NCBI GenBank assembly: GCA_951213105.1
Contig: OX578150.1
Coordinates: 20,314,022-20,378,021 of the forward strand
DNA from: Amaurobius ferox
Taxonomy: Eukaryota > Arthropoda > Arachnida > Araneae > Amaurobiidae
Direction: 5' to 3'
Length of the DNA: 64,000 nt
Shown here: piece by piece, positions 41,122 through 55,200 of the stretch
Layout of the letters: every line of letters begins with the position of its first letter
How positions within the stretch are numbered: the first letter of the stretch is position 1
Translations under genes and position numbers: made by a program
Notes under the pieces: model-generated
Databases searched by the model: none
Told to the model about the DNA's origin: nothing
What the model saw: only the letters and a program-made list of their open reading frames with translations

Positions 41122-43253
41122 CCATAGTTACAGGAGACTTGGGTATAGTTAAAGATAATTCGTTAACAACCATTATGTCTTTTGGCACTAAATTCAGGTT
41201 ACCCTCTTGTATTAATTCTTTTAAAGTTTTAAAATCAATTAATCTTGATCTTGATAAATATATATATATAAATTGGCTTCTAAATATGCTATGCCTTTAG
41301 AGGCATTTAATATGTGGAAATTTACTTTATTAGAATCTATTAAAAATGCTATTAGTAGTATTAAATTGTCTGGATCTATATATAATATTGATAATATTAA
41401 ACCCTCCATTAATGATTTACAAAGATCTTTTGTTATCACCTATGTTGATAAAGCCTCTAATAATTATGCTATTATCTGTAAAAATTTTTATATACAGTTT
41501 CTGTTAGATTATTTAAAAAATAATAGTCTTTTTAAACTTGATTTACATTCCATTAATAGTATCAAATTGAAAATTATCAATATGTATAGAGATTTAAATA
41601 TTAAATATAAATTTCTTAAATTTCTATATATTGTGCTTATTCCAAAATTTCACAAAAATCCCATTAAATTTAGAACAGTAACTAGTGGGCATAATACTTA
41701 CTCTACTACTGCGAGTAAATTACTACTAAATTCTTTAAATCAAATAAATGATAGTTTACGTCAGTCTAGCAATAATTACCTTATTCTAAATAATAGTAAA
41801 GAATTAAAGAATAGATTATATAACATCCCTTAAAAAACTAATAGGATTTCAAACGTTTGATTTTAAAGATCTTTTTAATAATATCAAGATCTCAGACCTT
41901 TATGATGTAATTTTAGCTCTATACAATGCTTATATTACTAATCTTTCAACTCAAACCAGTTTTATAAATTTTTCAAAACTTCTTCACTTTGTTATTTTCA
42001 ATAATTATCTTTTTCAAGGAAATAAATTATACTTACAAATCTCAGGAGTTCCGCAGTTGGTGGTAGGGGAAGGAGGGTACGGTCCCTGTGGATGCCTGCC
42101 CCACTGGGTTTCGGTCTAAATTGGGTGGCACTTCCCGACCGTCCAAACTGTTACCTTACACCTTTCTGGTAGGTCGGACGGTCTGGGTTTCAACAACAAC
42201 AACAGGGTGGCTGCAGTACCAGTATGTTAGCTAATTTATATCTTTATCATTATGAACTGTCTTTTACATCAATACATCAATAGATTATACATTATACAGA
42301 TATGTTAATGATCTGATTTGCTTAGTATATACAGAAAATTGTGTCATAGGTATAGATTTCTATCCTGACAATTTGGAATTAATTCCTAATGAAGCTACTA
42401 TTAGTAAAAATATTAATTTTTTGTATTTAAATCTTATTATCGAACCTTCTAATAGAATTGTTACTAATTTATATGATAAAAAAGACTTTTTTAATTTTAA
42501 CATTAATAAAATCTTACTATTTAATTCCTGCAACTCAATTCTATTGTTTAGAAATATTATACTTAATCAGCTTTTTAGAATTTATAGATTATCTGATAAA
42601 AAATTTCATGCTATACATATTGATAATCTAAAAATTACCAGCAATTTATATAAATATCCCTCTTATTTTGTAAATGGTATACTTAAAAAATGTAGATTAG
42701 CTGGATTTTCATGAATTCTATTCATGGTGTTTCATATATTAGCCTGCCATCTCCATACTCTTCTTTTAATTATATTTTATTTTTACATCCACTTACACAT
42801 TAGCCTTTCTATTATTGCCCCTCTTGATTGTATATTATCTCTTATACTTGTCTTTTCTTATTACTGTTATTTATTTCTTACGAATGGCAACGGTAGATCA
42901 TATCTTTTTCCTTTGTGAATGGCAATACTGGTCTCTTCATTCTGGGTTCCCGAGATCGACAGGTTTGTGCATTTGTTGAGTTAGATTCCGGGTACCCTTT
43001 TTATTTTTTATTTTTTTTTCTTTATGTATATTGTCCAAATAGAAATAGTTTATAGATATAATCTATCTATTTCTTCAGAAACATACATTTTTGTGTTTGT
43101 TTCGACAAAACACTTGGACTTGAGAAAGAGTTTTGAAGAAATGAACAAATCTATGATTTAAGCTTAGACCTTGCCCACGTGTATGGCGTTTGTGTTTGAA
43201 TTTTATCTGTTTTTCTTTTATCGATTCCATACCATTGATTTTTGATAATTTTC

Positions 43254-43297
<44 letters not shown>

Positions 43298-46200
43298 CTG
43301 TTTCCAGTAATAGTTGTTGATTTTGATACTTTAACCCTTTCGCGACGGTTGGCACGCCCGCATGCCAGCTGCGAACTTGCATTCAAGGACGTACGGCACT
43401 CACTCGTGCCGGAGAGAACATTACCCTAAACGCCGAGTGGCACGTATCGGTGTTTCTACGTGAAAAGTTTTCATTTGAATTTATTTGTCTACTAGATGGC
43501 GTTAAATGCCCGTGGAAGCAACTTAAATGTATTTTATAGATGTTTGACCTTGGCACAAGGAGAATCAAATGAATTATTTCTCCGTTTGGAGTGGTGATAC
43601 ATGGTTCTGTAAAGTAAACAGAGCACTTCTCGCAGCATCAACAATTTTATAATTGAGTTCCGGGTCTCTTTTTGATTTTAGCTTTTAATGATTTCGTTGG
43701 TGAATTACAGGAATATAAGAGAGTATTTTTTGGGGGAGGTTGGGGGAGCGGTGGGGGTTAAAGGAATGTGCGACAGTGAAATGTTTAGGCTATTTCAGAT
43801 AAAAGTATGGCTGGTTTGAGACTTTTTCTTTCTGTGGAAGAATATACGCGTATGGTAAACGAACCAGACAGTAATGAAAGCAAAGCAGATAGTGAAGATT
43901 CGTGGAACAGTGTTATTTCTGATGATGAATCTGAAAATGCAATTGATTCTTCAGATTCTGAGCGTACTATTATTACAACGCCACCAGCTTCAGTTGCTGT
44001 TTTTTCGAATCATGTTTGGACATGTGATTTGAAAGATCTGAATTCTTTGGTGTTTTTGAACATACCTAGCATAAATCACAATATCATGTCGCCTAATTTA
44101 GATAAGGAACTTGATTTTTTTAGCATATTTTTTGATGATGAACTAGTAGAATTTATCGTAAAAGCAACTAATGAGTTTGCAAAGAAAAAATGGGAGAAAA
44201 ATCTCCTCTCTCCTTCCACATCGAAGACTCCACCTGTTTCAAATGTATTTACACCTGTGACAGGAAACGAATTTCGTGTGTTTCTCCCACTAGTAATTTT
44301 GACAAGCATTGTCAGAAAACCAAATCTTAAAATATATTTTTCTAAGAATCCAATTCTCAGTACTTTTTTTTCAATATGAGTCGCGATCGATATATAGGAA
44401 TATTATGTTACCTTCATTTTACTCTTGATAGTAATGCCCAAAAACTAGATAAATTGAAACCCGTGTTAGATGCATTAGTTTCAAAATTTAAATCTATATA
44501 CACTCCTAGAAGAAATGTGTTCATTGGTGAATCTTTGTTCTCATGGAAAGGAAGACTGGGATTTCGTCAATATATCCCCTCGAAAAGGTCCAGATATGAA
44601 ATAAAAATATATAAATCGTCAGAATCGGAATCAGGCTATAAATGGAATTTCCTTGTGTATACTGGAAAGGACACTGAATTATCAAGCTCTGATGGTGGGT
44701 ATAGAGAACGCATTGTGAAAACATTTCTAAGTGAACTTTTAGGAAAAGGATATACTTTGTATTTGGATAAATTTTTTACCTCTCCTGTGCTTGCAAAGTA
44801 TTTGTTGTCTAAGAATACGCATATATGTGGTACAGTTTTAAAAAATCGGAAGGACATGCCAAAGAATTATCCATCTGTACCTAAAACATATATACACTAA
44901 AATTTTTAATATTTTGATAAAAGAAAATTTGTATAAAAAATATACATCAAATAGGAAATAAGTATTTCCTTTCTTCCTGAAAAAAGTAGAATGCTGTGTT
45001 GAACGGGTGATTTTTAGTGAATTTTTTTCGAGAATTAGGCTTATAGCGCAAAAAATTAGCCGTCTTTTGGGAACAGTTCGGAAACGAAGCGCTCTGTCCT
45101 TTGGGCCACGGCAGCTTCGGAATGCCGCCGTCCCGAAAGGGTTAAGTTCTATTTTACAAATTGTATAACTGTTCTGAATAATGAAGTTCTAATTCATAAA
45201 TAAATTTTTCTCTTTCATCAAATTATTATAAATCTCATTTGTTTTTTATTAATATAAAAAATACCCTTATAAGCCAATAAAAAAAAATCATAAAATATCT
45301 AATAAAGATATGTGCATGCTTGTTTGCTACTTGTTGCATAGCAAAGCATATATTTAATATTTAAACATAATACGTGAAATATGTAAAAAAATTTTATATG
45401 GACAATACCATTGTGAAAAATTTAGGCAGATATTTTCAATTGCGTGATGCCTATTAAATTCAAGATGATTTATTATTATTCAAGTTTATTTGATTTAAAT
45501 TGAAAATTAATGTATGAGAATGGCTAGAAATTTTACACCAAATAAAATGTTCTTGTATTATTTTTTTTTAGGCAATTACAAAAGATGATGGGTTGAATAA
45601 AAGTGAAGCTCTGTATGACTTTTTAAGCCCTAGTCCAGAATATATGAAACATCCACCTGTTCCGCCCAAAAAACCTTTCAAGTTTAATCTCTTGCAATTT
45701 CTTAAAGGGTGAGTATTATTTCATGGTTCTGGCTGAAATTAATTTTTTTTTTTCATTTATATTAAGTGGTATAACAACTTGCACGATAGGCTTAACATGA
45801 TCCACAATCAAGTGACTCACAAATTCTATAAACTAAATTGGTAATTAGTGGTTTTTGAAATCCACTGTTTAAAATTAGCAAGTGTCTTTTTTATCTTATA
45901 TTAGGATTTGCATTGTCATTAAAAACTCATTCTATTTCGTTTTTAAAAGCCCTTGAAACTTCTTATTTGTTCCAGAATCTTATTAAAATTTCTACAATTT
46001 TTGCCACTCCAATTCCAAAATACAAACGGAATTTTCTCTTTATTTCTTCCATAATTCATTAAATTAAGTTTAATTGCACAGGATAATTATTTGAAATTAC
46101 ATTGAATCGACAATTCTCATATAATTCAATTTTTGTTTTCATTTGGCAATTGAATGCATTGTCAAAGGCAACTTTGCAGAAATGTAGAAATTAAAATAAT

Positions 46201-49200
46201 TCTAGAACTTTTTGTCTTAGAGTTATGGGGTTGGTCTTAATTCTTTTCATCGTCAAAATTATGTACAAGACAAACATTTAATTTATACATTTAAGCATAT
46301 GTCATATTTAGTCTTTTATTGTAGATTTTGATGATTTTTGTGTGCTATTGTGAAAATAGAAAAAAAAGGGGTGGGGGATGTTCTGTTTACTGAATCGTAC
46401 TAAAATCTAATTAGCACCAGGGTAACCCACAAGTGACTTACTGCATTAAAAAAAAATTCATTGAATAGCTTTTTAATTACAGAGTAAACATCATCCTCTC
46501 ATCAACATTCCAAAAAACTTAATATCTCAAGAATGGTTAATCTTAAAGTAATGTGGTTGGTTTGATTCATTTTATTATTAAAAATTAAGTATTATAAAAT
46601 TTGCATTTAATTTATACATTTCAGCATATTTTGTTATATTTCAGATTTGGATGATTTTGGGCCATTTTGCAAGAAAAAGGCAGGCTTTATTTTTCCAAAT
46701 CATACCAAAATCTAATCAGTACCCAGAAGTGGCTCACATAACGTATTTTATGACATTTTGTTTACTATCTTTTTGAGCTAGAATAAATGCATACATTGCA
46801 CAGACAGTTACACACACAGGCATCGTGCTAAAAATAGTTTTATTTTTTTTTAGGTTTTTAGCATGCTTGAAATGTATAGATCCATCAAAACTCATTGCAA
46901 TTATCATCACGATTCAGATACTTTACTTATACATTACCTTGTATTCTAGAGAAAGTAAAAAGCAATGTAGAAAAAACTGGAAGGTTATTGATTAATTAGT
47001 GTGCTTCCCTTTCTGCTCGATAAATTACTATATATATTTCTTTTTTCTTTACAAAGCTCAAATTTTGCTCAATCATTCTTTGTTTGGTGTCAGTTTGGGG
47101 TAAAAAGTGTTGAAAATTTGAGCTCTTTTAAGTTTCTAGTCACTATCTCTTTTTATTCAGTTTCATTTCTCTCTAAGCATGTGGGGATCAATAAAACATG
47201 GATTTTAAAACAGATCTAACTCTAAAGGTAAGTCAATAAGTAAAATACACTTTGTGCAAAGGATAAGGAAAACTAGATCAACATAAATAAGCACAAATAG
47301 TAAAATATTGTTTTATTATTTGTGCTTATTTACATTGATCTAGTTTTCCTCTAAAGGTAAGTATTTGTGTAATAAAAAATTTAATATGGGCAGCTTTTCT
47401 CCCCCCCCCCATTGCTCAGTATGAAATTTATACTGATTTAAAGCAATTAAGAAATAAGTTTAGAAGTATTCTTGTGAGAATTCTTTGTTTTACCTATAAG
47501 GAATATTTTTAATGAACTCTTTAGGGCTTGTTATAACTGGTTTGTGCTGTAGTAGTAGAGAGCATTATTTAACATGAATGTATTATTTATATATAAAGAG
47601 CAGCGCATCCATCCTAAAATCTGCCAAACTTCAAGTTGCAGCTTAGATTCGAGCACATCTCTATAAACAGAATAAAAAACTATATGTTCAAATAACATTC
47701 GATTAAAAAAAAAAAGCTACTTTAAAAATTTTCTTCCCATTGATGCTAATGAAAACTTATTTTTTGGTACCTTATAACTCGCATAAAAAAAACAAACTTT
47801 AATATTTGGTTGAAAAGCTTTTATAGATTTTGAGCTCCTCTTTTAAATAATATATTTTACTGTGCTGGGAAAATTTGATTTTGCGATGCAGTGACCAAAA
47901 AATACTTTTTCAAAATAGCACTTACTCACATGTGATGTCAAGGAGCAAGTATTGAAGCACAGTATATATAATAGTGCAAACACCAATTAGTATCTTGCTA
48001 TAAAAGACCTTGACACAGATTCTAATGTTTAAATGTATTTTTTATTTTATTTTTTTATTTTTACTTTTTATAAGCAAAAGTTAGAATGAATCATGATTTA
48101 AAATCGATTGATTCACTGAGTGTATTATCAATACATAGAGTCCCTTTACTTCTATGTATTGATCTCTAATGTTACTTATTTATTGCATGAGTTAAGATAT
48201 AATTTTATTTTACTTATTATTAAAAAACGTTATCACAAATTCTAATGTTTATTATTTTTCTATTATAAACAAAAGACAGTGATTTTTTATTATTACCTGA
48301 ATAATCTGATCAAAATTGAGCATTTGCCAATATGCCGCTTTCTGAAAAACAAAACCTACTCTATTGTAATGATTAATATGGGACATATCCCATAAATAAA
48401 CTGTTTTTAGAAATTACTTATAGGTCAAAATGTCCATATGTCTTACTAGTAGTATTAAACATGCATATAGTTACATACATATATATTGCTTAAATTTTTC
48501 CGTATCTTCATCAGTTGAAAGTGTTGACTTTAGCTTTTCCATTTAGGGTTCAAAATTCATTGATCCCATTGGATGATTCTGATGATGAAGAACTGCTTTT
48601 CCTGGATGACAATGATAGGTAAATAGTTAAAATTATTTGTATTTATAAATTACTTTTATGTCTCAAATTTTGACAAGCTCGAAATTCCTGATTCCATGTC
48701 TTTAAAGTACCCTTATTTCTATGTACAGATTAAAAACATGTGATTTTCAACACTTGACTTTCCCATGCAGATTAGTTCAACTGTTATTGACTATTTTTTA
48801 TTGTTTTATACCCAATCTTTGACTTGGTAACCAACTTTTATTAAATACTTTCTTTGTCAACCCCTTTCGCTATAATATTTTCTTTGTAAACTCTTATAAT
48901 TAAATTTCATGAAAAAAAAAATGTTTTTAAATAAAGTGTTTTTAAATATGTTGTATAAAATTAGAAAATAATGATAAATTAACCAGTGTCTAGAATTTAA
49001 AAATAAAAGTGTCAAGTATACTTATAAAGTAAATTTATGCTATAGAAATAAAAAGTTCATGTCTTTTATTCAAAATGACTGTCCTTTATATCCAGTTTAG
49101 TCACAATCGTATTTAAAAAAAAAGTTCAAATCTTTTTGTTTGTTTGAATTACTTCCATATTTAGAATTTGGGGTTGACTATTCTCTTAGATTTCGAGAAT

Positions 49201-52200
49201 AGGAAATTCTCTGTCATATCAAGAGCAGGTTGAACACATGAAAAACCATCTTGAGACTGGAAACATAAGAATTAGACTTTTCTGAATAATTAAAATTTTT
49301 ATTTCATATTTGTTATTCTAACCCCCTTCTTCAGTGGGGTACCGGAAACCATCTCGCTTCCTGTTAGAGATAGGGACAAAAAATCAATTACAAAGTTGTA
49401 GAGCATTTCAAAATTAGTACAAAACATTTTTGTCCTGCAAAAATGGAAAGGAACACTGAAAAGGAGGATATAAAATCTAACTCTATTTTCCCCAAAATCG
49501 AACATTTAGGCAATGTAACAGAATAAAATTGACTTCATTATACATAAAATACAAAAATTTCACTTTCAGTAACAATGCATACTTGCACATATGTAATAAG
49601 ATGTCTCTATGTGTTTTCCAGTGCCCTTATATTTATACTGTTGCATGCAGATTAATAAAATTGTCTCTCTTAAAATCCTTATTTAGAGAGTTATTTCCCA
49701 TTTTCCTGGGACAGAGAAGCAAAACATATTTTGCACTAATTTTACAGTACGCTACAACTTTGTAATTTAGTTTTCTCCTATTTCTAACAGGAAGCAAGAT
49801 AGTCCCCCGTACCGTGCTAAATAAGGGGGCCAGCCCCTCTAATTGTGTCATGCATTGTGTCTCATTGGTTAGCACAATTGGAATTTCTTATACATCTGCA
49901 TAAAAATGCACAAAGACTCTATTACTTCACGATTTATCTGCCTGAACTATGACTTTCCACGACACCTTGTATATTTTACACTAGCCGCCTTTGGCGACCA
50001 GCCTGTTCGCAACCCTTGAAAATGCTGATCGTGGCAAATTCCAACCGTGGCAAACTCGTTGGCGCGACCTACCATAAAGGTGTAAGGTAACTGGTTGGAC
50101 GGCCAGGATGTGCCACCCAATTTAGACCGGAACCCAGTGGGGGAGGCATCCACAGGGAACGTACCCTCCTTCCCCTACCACCAACCTCTCGGAAAAACAT
50201 ACGTACCCATATGTTTAACGTGATCGTACTCCGCGTGAACATGGCTGCAGTTTTGGCAGTGGCGGGAATCGAACCCGGGCCTACCGAGTGAAATTCCCGC
50301 GCGCTAACCACTGGGGTACTTCGCCCTCCGCGACATTTTCCATAACTTTCTTTTTATTCACCGAATTTAGACCGGAACCCAGTGGGAGAGGCAACCACGG
50401 GGACCGTACCCTCCTTCCCCAACCACCAACCTCTCGGAAGGACTTACAGACCCACATGTTTACTCTGCGTGAACACGGCGGCAATTTTGGAAATCGAACC
50501 CGGGCCTGCCGCGTGCAATTCCCGCGCGCTAACCACTGGGCTACTTCGCCCTCCGCGACAATCTCCATAACTTTCTTTTTATTCACCCAATTTAGACCGT
50601 ACCCTCCTTCCCCTACCACCAACCTCTCGGAAGGACTCACGAACCCACATGTTTAACGTGATCGTACTCTGCGTGAACGTAGCGTAAGTTTTGGCAGTGG
50701 CGGGAATCAAACCCGGGCCTACTGAGTGAAATTCCCGCGCGCTAACCACTGGGCTGCTGCGCCCTCCGCACGGCGGCAGTTTTGGCAGTGGCGGGAATCG
50801 AACCCGGGCCTACCGCTAACTTCCCGCGCGCTAATTTGCAATTTAAAATGACCATATGCTTAATTCCGTCATCCTCATTCCATTGTTTCATTGTTCCATC
50901 ATTTAAAATATTCATAAAATTAAAATATCCATTTAAAAAAATCCAAAAGTTAAACTATACATTTAAAAAATCCATATCGTTCCATCATTTAAAATATAAA
51001 TATAATAATTTATATGGAGTAAAGGAGCTCTATTCAGAACCGTGACGTCACCTCCACCTTGACGTCCCCACCCACCACCTTCCCTCCTTCTGCGGGGGAG
51101 AAACGCCGGTTAAGAAGCGCACGCCGAGCGGAACGCTGAGAAATTGAAATTCGGAAACTTTTAAAATCCCGATCCTGTGGGCAATACGGAATATTTCCTG
51201 ACCAGATTGGACTTGTAAGAATGCCAGATGTTTGACCTTTCTAAAAATGTAAATTATGAGTCGAAATTATGAGTACTTTTTACTATGCGAGAATTTAAAA
51301 ACCAAAAATCGTTTTTTTGAGCCAAAAGTGACTTTTGTTTTAAAATCATAAAAAAATATTAGAATTTGTCCCTGAGATTTGAAATTGATATATTTTTACT
51401 CGAAATTCTCTGCTCTTTCCGATGGTGTGATTTGTTTTTTTCTACAATGTCTGGATCGTGGAGAAAAAAGAGCAAAAAGGTCAAAAAACGGTCGAAATCG
51501 CATAAAACATTAAATAACAAAAAAAATAATTAAAATTTTAAAAATCGGTTTTCACGTGTCCCCTTCCCACCCCCCAGGGTCTCCGATTGCCAAATTTCAT
51601 AGCTCTCCGACGCGCGGTCGCGAAACGTATAGTGTATAAGACAGACAGACACACAGACACACACACAGACATTGCCTTTTATTATTTAAGATTGTGTGAT
51701 TAAATAGCTTTTTTTACTGAAGTGTGTATATATCTTTTTTAATTCTTACTATTTAGCAGAGAAGATAAAAAAGATTCTATTGCTGAACCTCTTTATACAC
51801 TTATTGGAGAAATTTTTGAACTGAAAGGTGTTTTTAATTGGCTGAGAAGGACATTAATAATATTTGTACAAATTACATATGGGCAAACTATTAATAGGTA
51901 AAATATTCTTTTTACTTTAAAAATCTAAGTAACTAATTTGACTATAAGTTTCAAATTTTGATATGTTGTATTATGTCAATCAAGTTTATCATATAATATC
52001 ATTGTATGTTTTATGTTATTGAATATTTGTTTCAAGATTCTTTTTTTTGGTTTTAAAATATATTGTTGTAAATGTGTAAAAGTGTTGCATTAGTGTAAAA
52101 AGGAAATAAAAACAAAACTGAGCCTTGCTATATTTGCTTTTAATTATTATTTTTAAATATATGAAGTGAAAAAATAAATTCAGTGACATAGGGCTTTCAG

Positions 52201-55200
52201 TACTTTTTAATCATTATGCATTTTATTTACATCACAGTTTAATATTTATATTTAAATCTGGCAGGTTAAAAGGCAATATATATATTTTACTTTATTGTTC
52301 TTAAAGATCATTTATCAAAATAAATCACTGATTTAGAATGTGATAGATCAGAGTATTGGTATAAAAGATTTCTAAGAATTGTTTTCTCATTACATGCATG
52401 ACTAGTTTCACATTTGCTTTTTTTGCATAGAAAGCTGTCAACTGCAATCAATAGTAACTTGTTTTGTGCTACAGTTATGTGAACCTCTTTGTGTAGTACA
52501 ATTTTTTATATTTTATGTAAATCTTAATTTGAAGTTGGAATAAAAGTTTTTGACTGAGTATGTTACTGTCTCAACATGCTTATAGTATTTTATATATTAT
52601 TTTCTTTTTTAGGCAGTTGCGAGAAACTGTTTCTTGGATTCTCTCAGAACCAATGCTGCTCTACTATTTGCAACTTTTTCGAGATACTATGTGGCCCACT
52701 GTACAAGCAACAACACCTTTGGGGAACACAACCAGAGAAGAAAAAATCGAAAACAGGATTCTTGCAAAACAGATGTTCCTGAATAACATTCCAGGTAAAT
52801 AATTTTTTTATAAAAAATAATATACATTCAGATAGAAATTGATTTTTATGTGGTATTAGTATATAATTGTTTTTCTACTTGTGAAACAATAAAATCGGCA
52901 AAAGTCACTATATCATTAAATCTTTTAAGCAACTTTGTTTTTAGGACGTCATAAGTCCCACATTTGTGTTTAGTAACTTTATGCCAATTTCTGGGTGGAC
53001 CATTAAGTCTTGCTATTGTATTTCATCATCAAGTGATGAAGTCCAACTAGTATGTGTCACAATATGGTCAACTTCTTTTAATCATTTAGGACACATTTGA
53101 AAAGTCTCTACGTTTATGACCACTGACCACAGGTCATGACCAAAGCATTTGAATACTAGTACATAACCACTGTTGCTTGAAAACTCGTTTTGGTTATGGT
53201 CCGGTTATATCTCAAATGACCAAGGATGTTCATTGAGGTTATGTGGTCATATGATGTGTAGAAGACTTACATTGCTAGAAATGCTGTTTAAAACTGTCAG
53301 AATATCCACAGATAACTATGCTGTATTTTATTTCTGGTGAGTAACCAGATAACCTATAAACAACCTTGATGTATCTGGTCATAACCTAGGTGATTAGTCA
53401 GTTCACTTTATAAATGCACCCTCAATTGCATTTTTTTTTTCATGACCCTTAAATAGCAGTGTCATAGAGTTGCATTAGCAGTGTCATTTGTTGAAAACAC
53501 TTACACAGTAGAAGATTCAGCCAATTTGTTTATAATAGCAATTTGCGTTGCAGAAATGTGGTGCAAAATTTGACACAACATATCTGAATTCTTTGTATTG
53601 AATACTGTTTTAGCCCTTTGTCATTGATTTACCTGCATATTTTCAAATTGCTGATTATTTTGCATACCAGCATCTTACAAAATGGTGTTTAGCAATGATA
53701 ATCAATTAAATTTTTATTTTAATTCAGATCTTTAATTTAATTCTTATCTTTTAATTGAGTTTCATATTGTTTTTTGACTGCAGTTAGCAACTCCTGAGTA
53801 CTTTCTGCTTATAAACATTCATTATCAGTTAGTTTTTATGACGTGTTCTTATTTCTTCACTGTAAATTGAAAAAAATTCAAACCTTTTTAAAATTTGATA
53901 TGTTTTTAATATTGTTGAAAATGTTTAAAAGAAAAAAAATCTAATAAATTATTTCTCATAAGAGTTATGTATGATAGAATATACGTATATTGATATTTCA
54001 AACGTAAATTTATTTTCTTTTTTCAAAACTGCAAGAGTAGTTAAATGTTCAGAAATTTTCTATTTTAAAATTTCATTTTTTTCATTAATGTTTAGATCTT
54101 CTGAGTAAACTTATTGGACAGCAACATGCCAAAAAAGGAATGTCAAAGATATTTGATGCTTTACAAAACCAAGTGTTTAACAAGCAATTGCTCTATGTAA
54201 GTATTTACTTACAGTATTTGAAAAATATGTTTAACATTTTTATATTCTTTATGATAAGGCTGACAGTTTTACATTTTAGGGAAACATTTTTTATTACTTT
54301 CCTTATATACATAGTATAATGTATAAGGAAAGTATTGTGAGGTGATCGAAAATTCGAATTCAGCATCCTTGAACAAAAATCAGATGTTTTTAAGGTGTGC
54401 GTGCATGTGTGTGTTTGTGAGTCTGTGGAGACGATATCCTATGAAAGAATGATGCGATGTGAACAAAATTTGTTACAAAAATCACAATCAGTGAATACTG
54501 GGAGCCTATTGTTTTTATATGCAATTGAATGTTCAGAACCCATCTAAATTTTGAAATGAAATTTTGAAAAATTTATCAAAAAACTCAAACATTCAATAAA
54601 GTTACGTAAATAATCATTCCTTATGTAATTTTTCATTAGAAAACGATTGACATAAATTTTAGAATGCTAGCATGAACCACTCTCGAGATATTGTACATTT
54701 TTCAAGTAAATTTATCAAAAAATCACAAAATTAAAAAAAAAGGTATTAACTATTGTGAAATCTGTTCACTTTTCATATGTAATATTATGGGATAAATTTA
54801 TTATCATTATTCTCGTAGATCTAGCTCTTTCCATTCACGAGAGAAGACTGGGTAATAGTATTCTAATTTGATGCCATTGAAAGTTTATCTACTATAAGAC
54901 TAACCTATTTCTGCATCCACAATGCTTGACGAATTCAGCGGAATATCGCTAACTTGGCAAGTTTCCAAATTGATGAAAATGTCACCAAATTGATTAAAAT
55001 GACACTAAATCAATGAAAATGAAGACTAATTGATGAAAATTCAATATCTTGGAAAGTCTATCTACTATAAGGGAAGATACTTGAGTAATAGTTTTGTATG
55101 TGGACGCCATTAGTCTTTTATCTACTATAAGTATAATCTATTTCTTTGACTATAATGCTTGACAAAATTTTGGTGACGAATTTGGCATAATATCGCCGGT

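Larger units (their letters stand above)
41128..42714 (+). pseudogene. Reverse transcriptase of a retroelement, probably Penelope-like
   Basis: Broken frames read [20 protein letters not shown] and, after a (TA)n tract, [48 protein letters not shown] (fingers-domain motifs), then [13 protein letters not shown] (motif A) and ISGVPQ (motif B) at about 42045. A SINE is inserted there (42056-42205). Reading resumes with [20 protein letters not shown], and then YRYVNDLIC, where the YxDD box has lost its first catalytic aspartate. A C-terminal piece with NFLYLNL and [10 protein letters not shown] follows to 42714. The motif order and KFRTVTSG resemble Penelope-like elements; no GIY-YIG domain is visible. 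Confidence 0.68.

Noticed and set aside
50288..50656. Long proline/arginine-rich open frames on both strands
   Set aside because: They are translations of the SINE array in several frames and end at unit boundaries.
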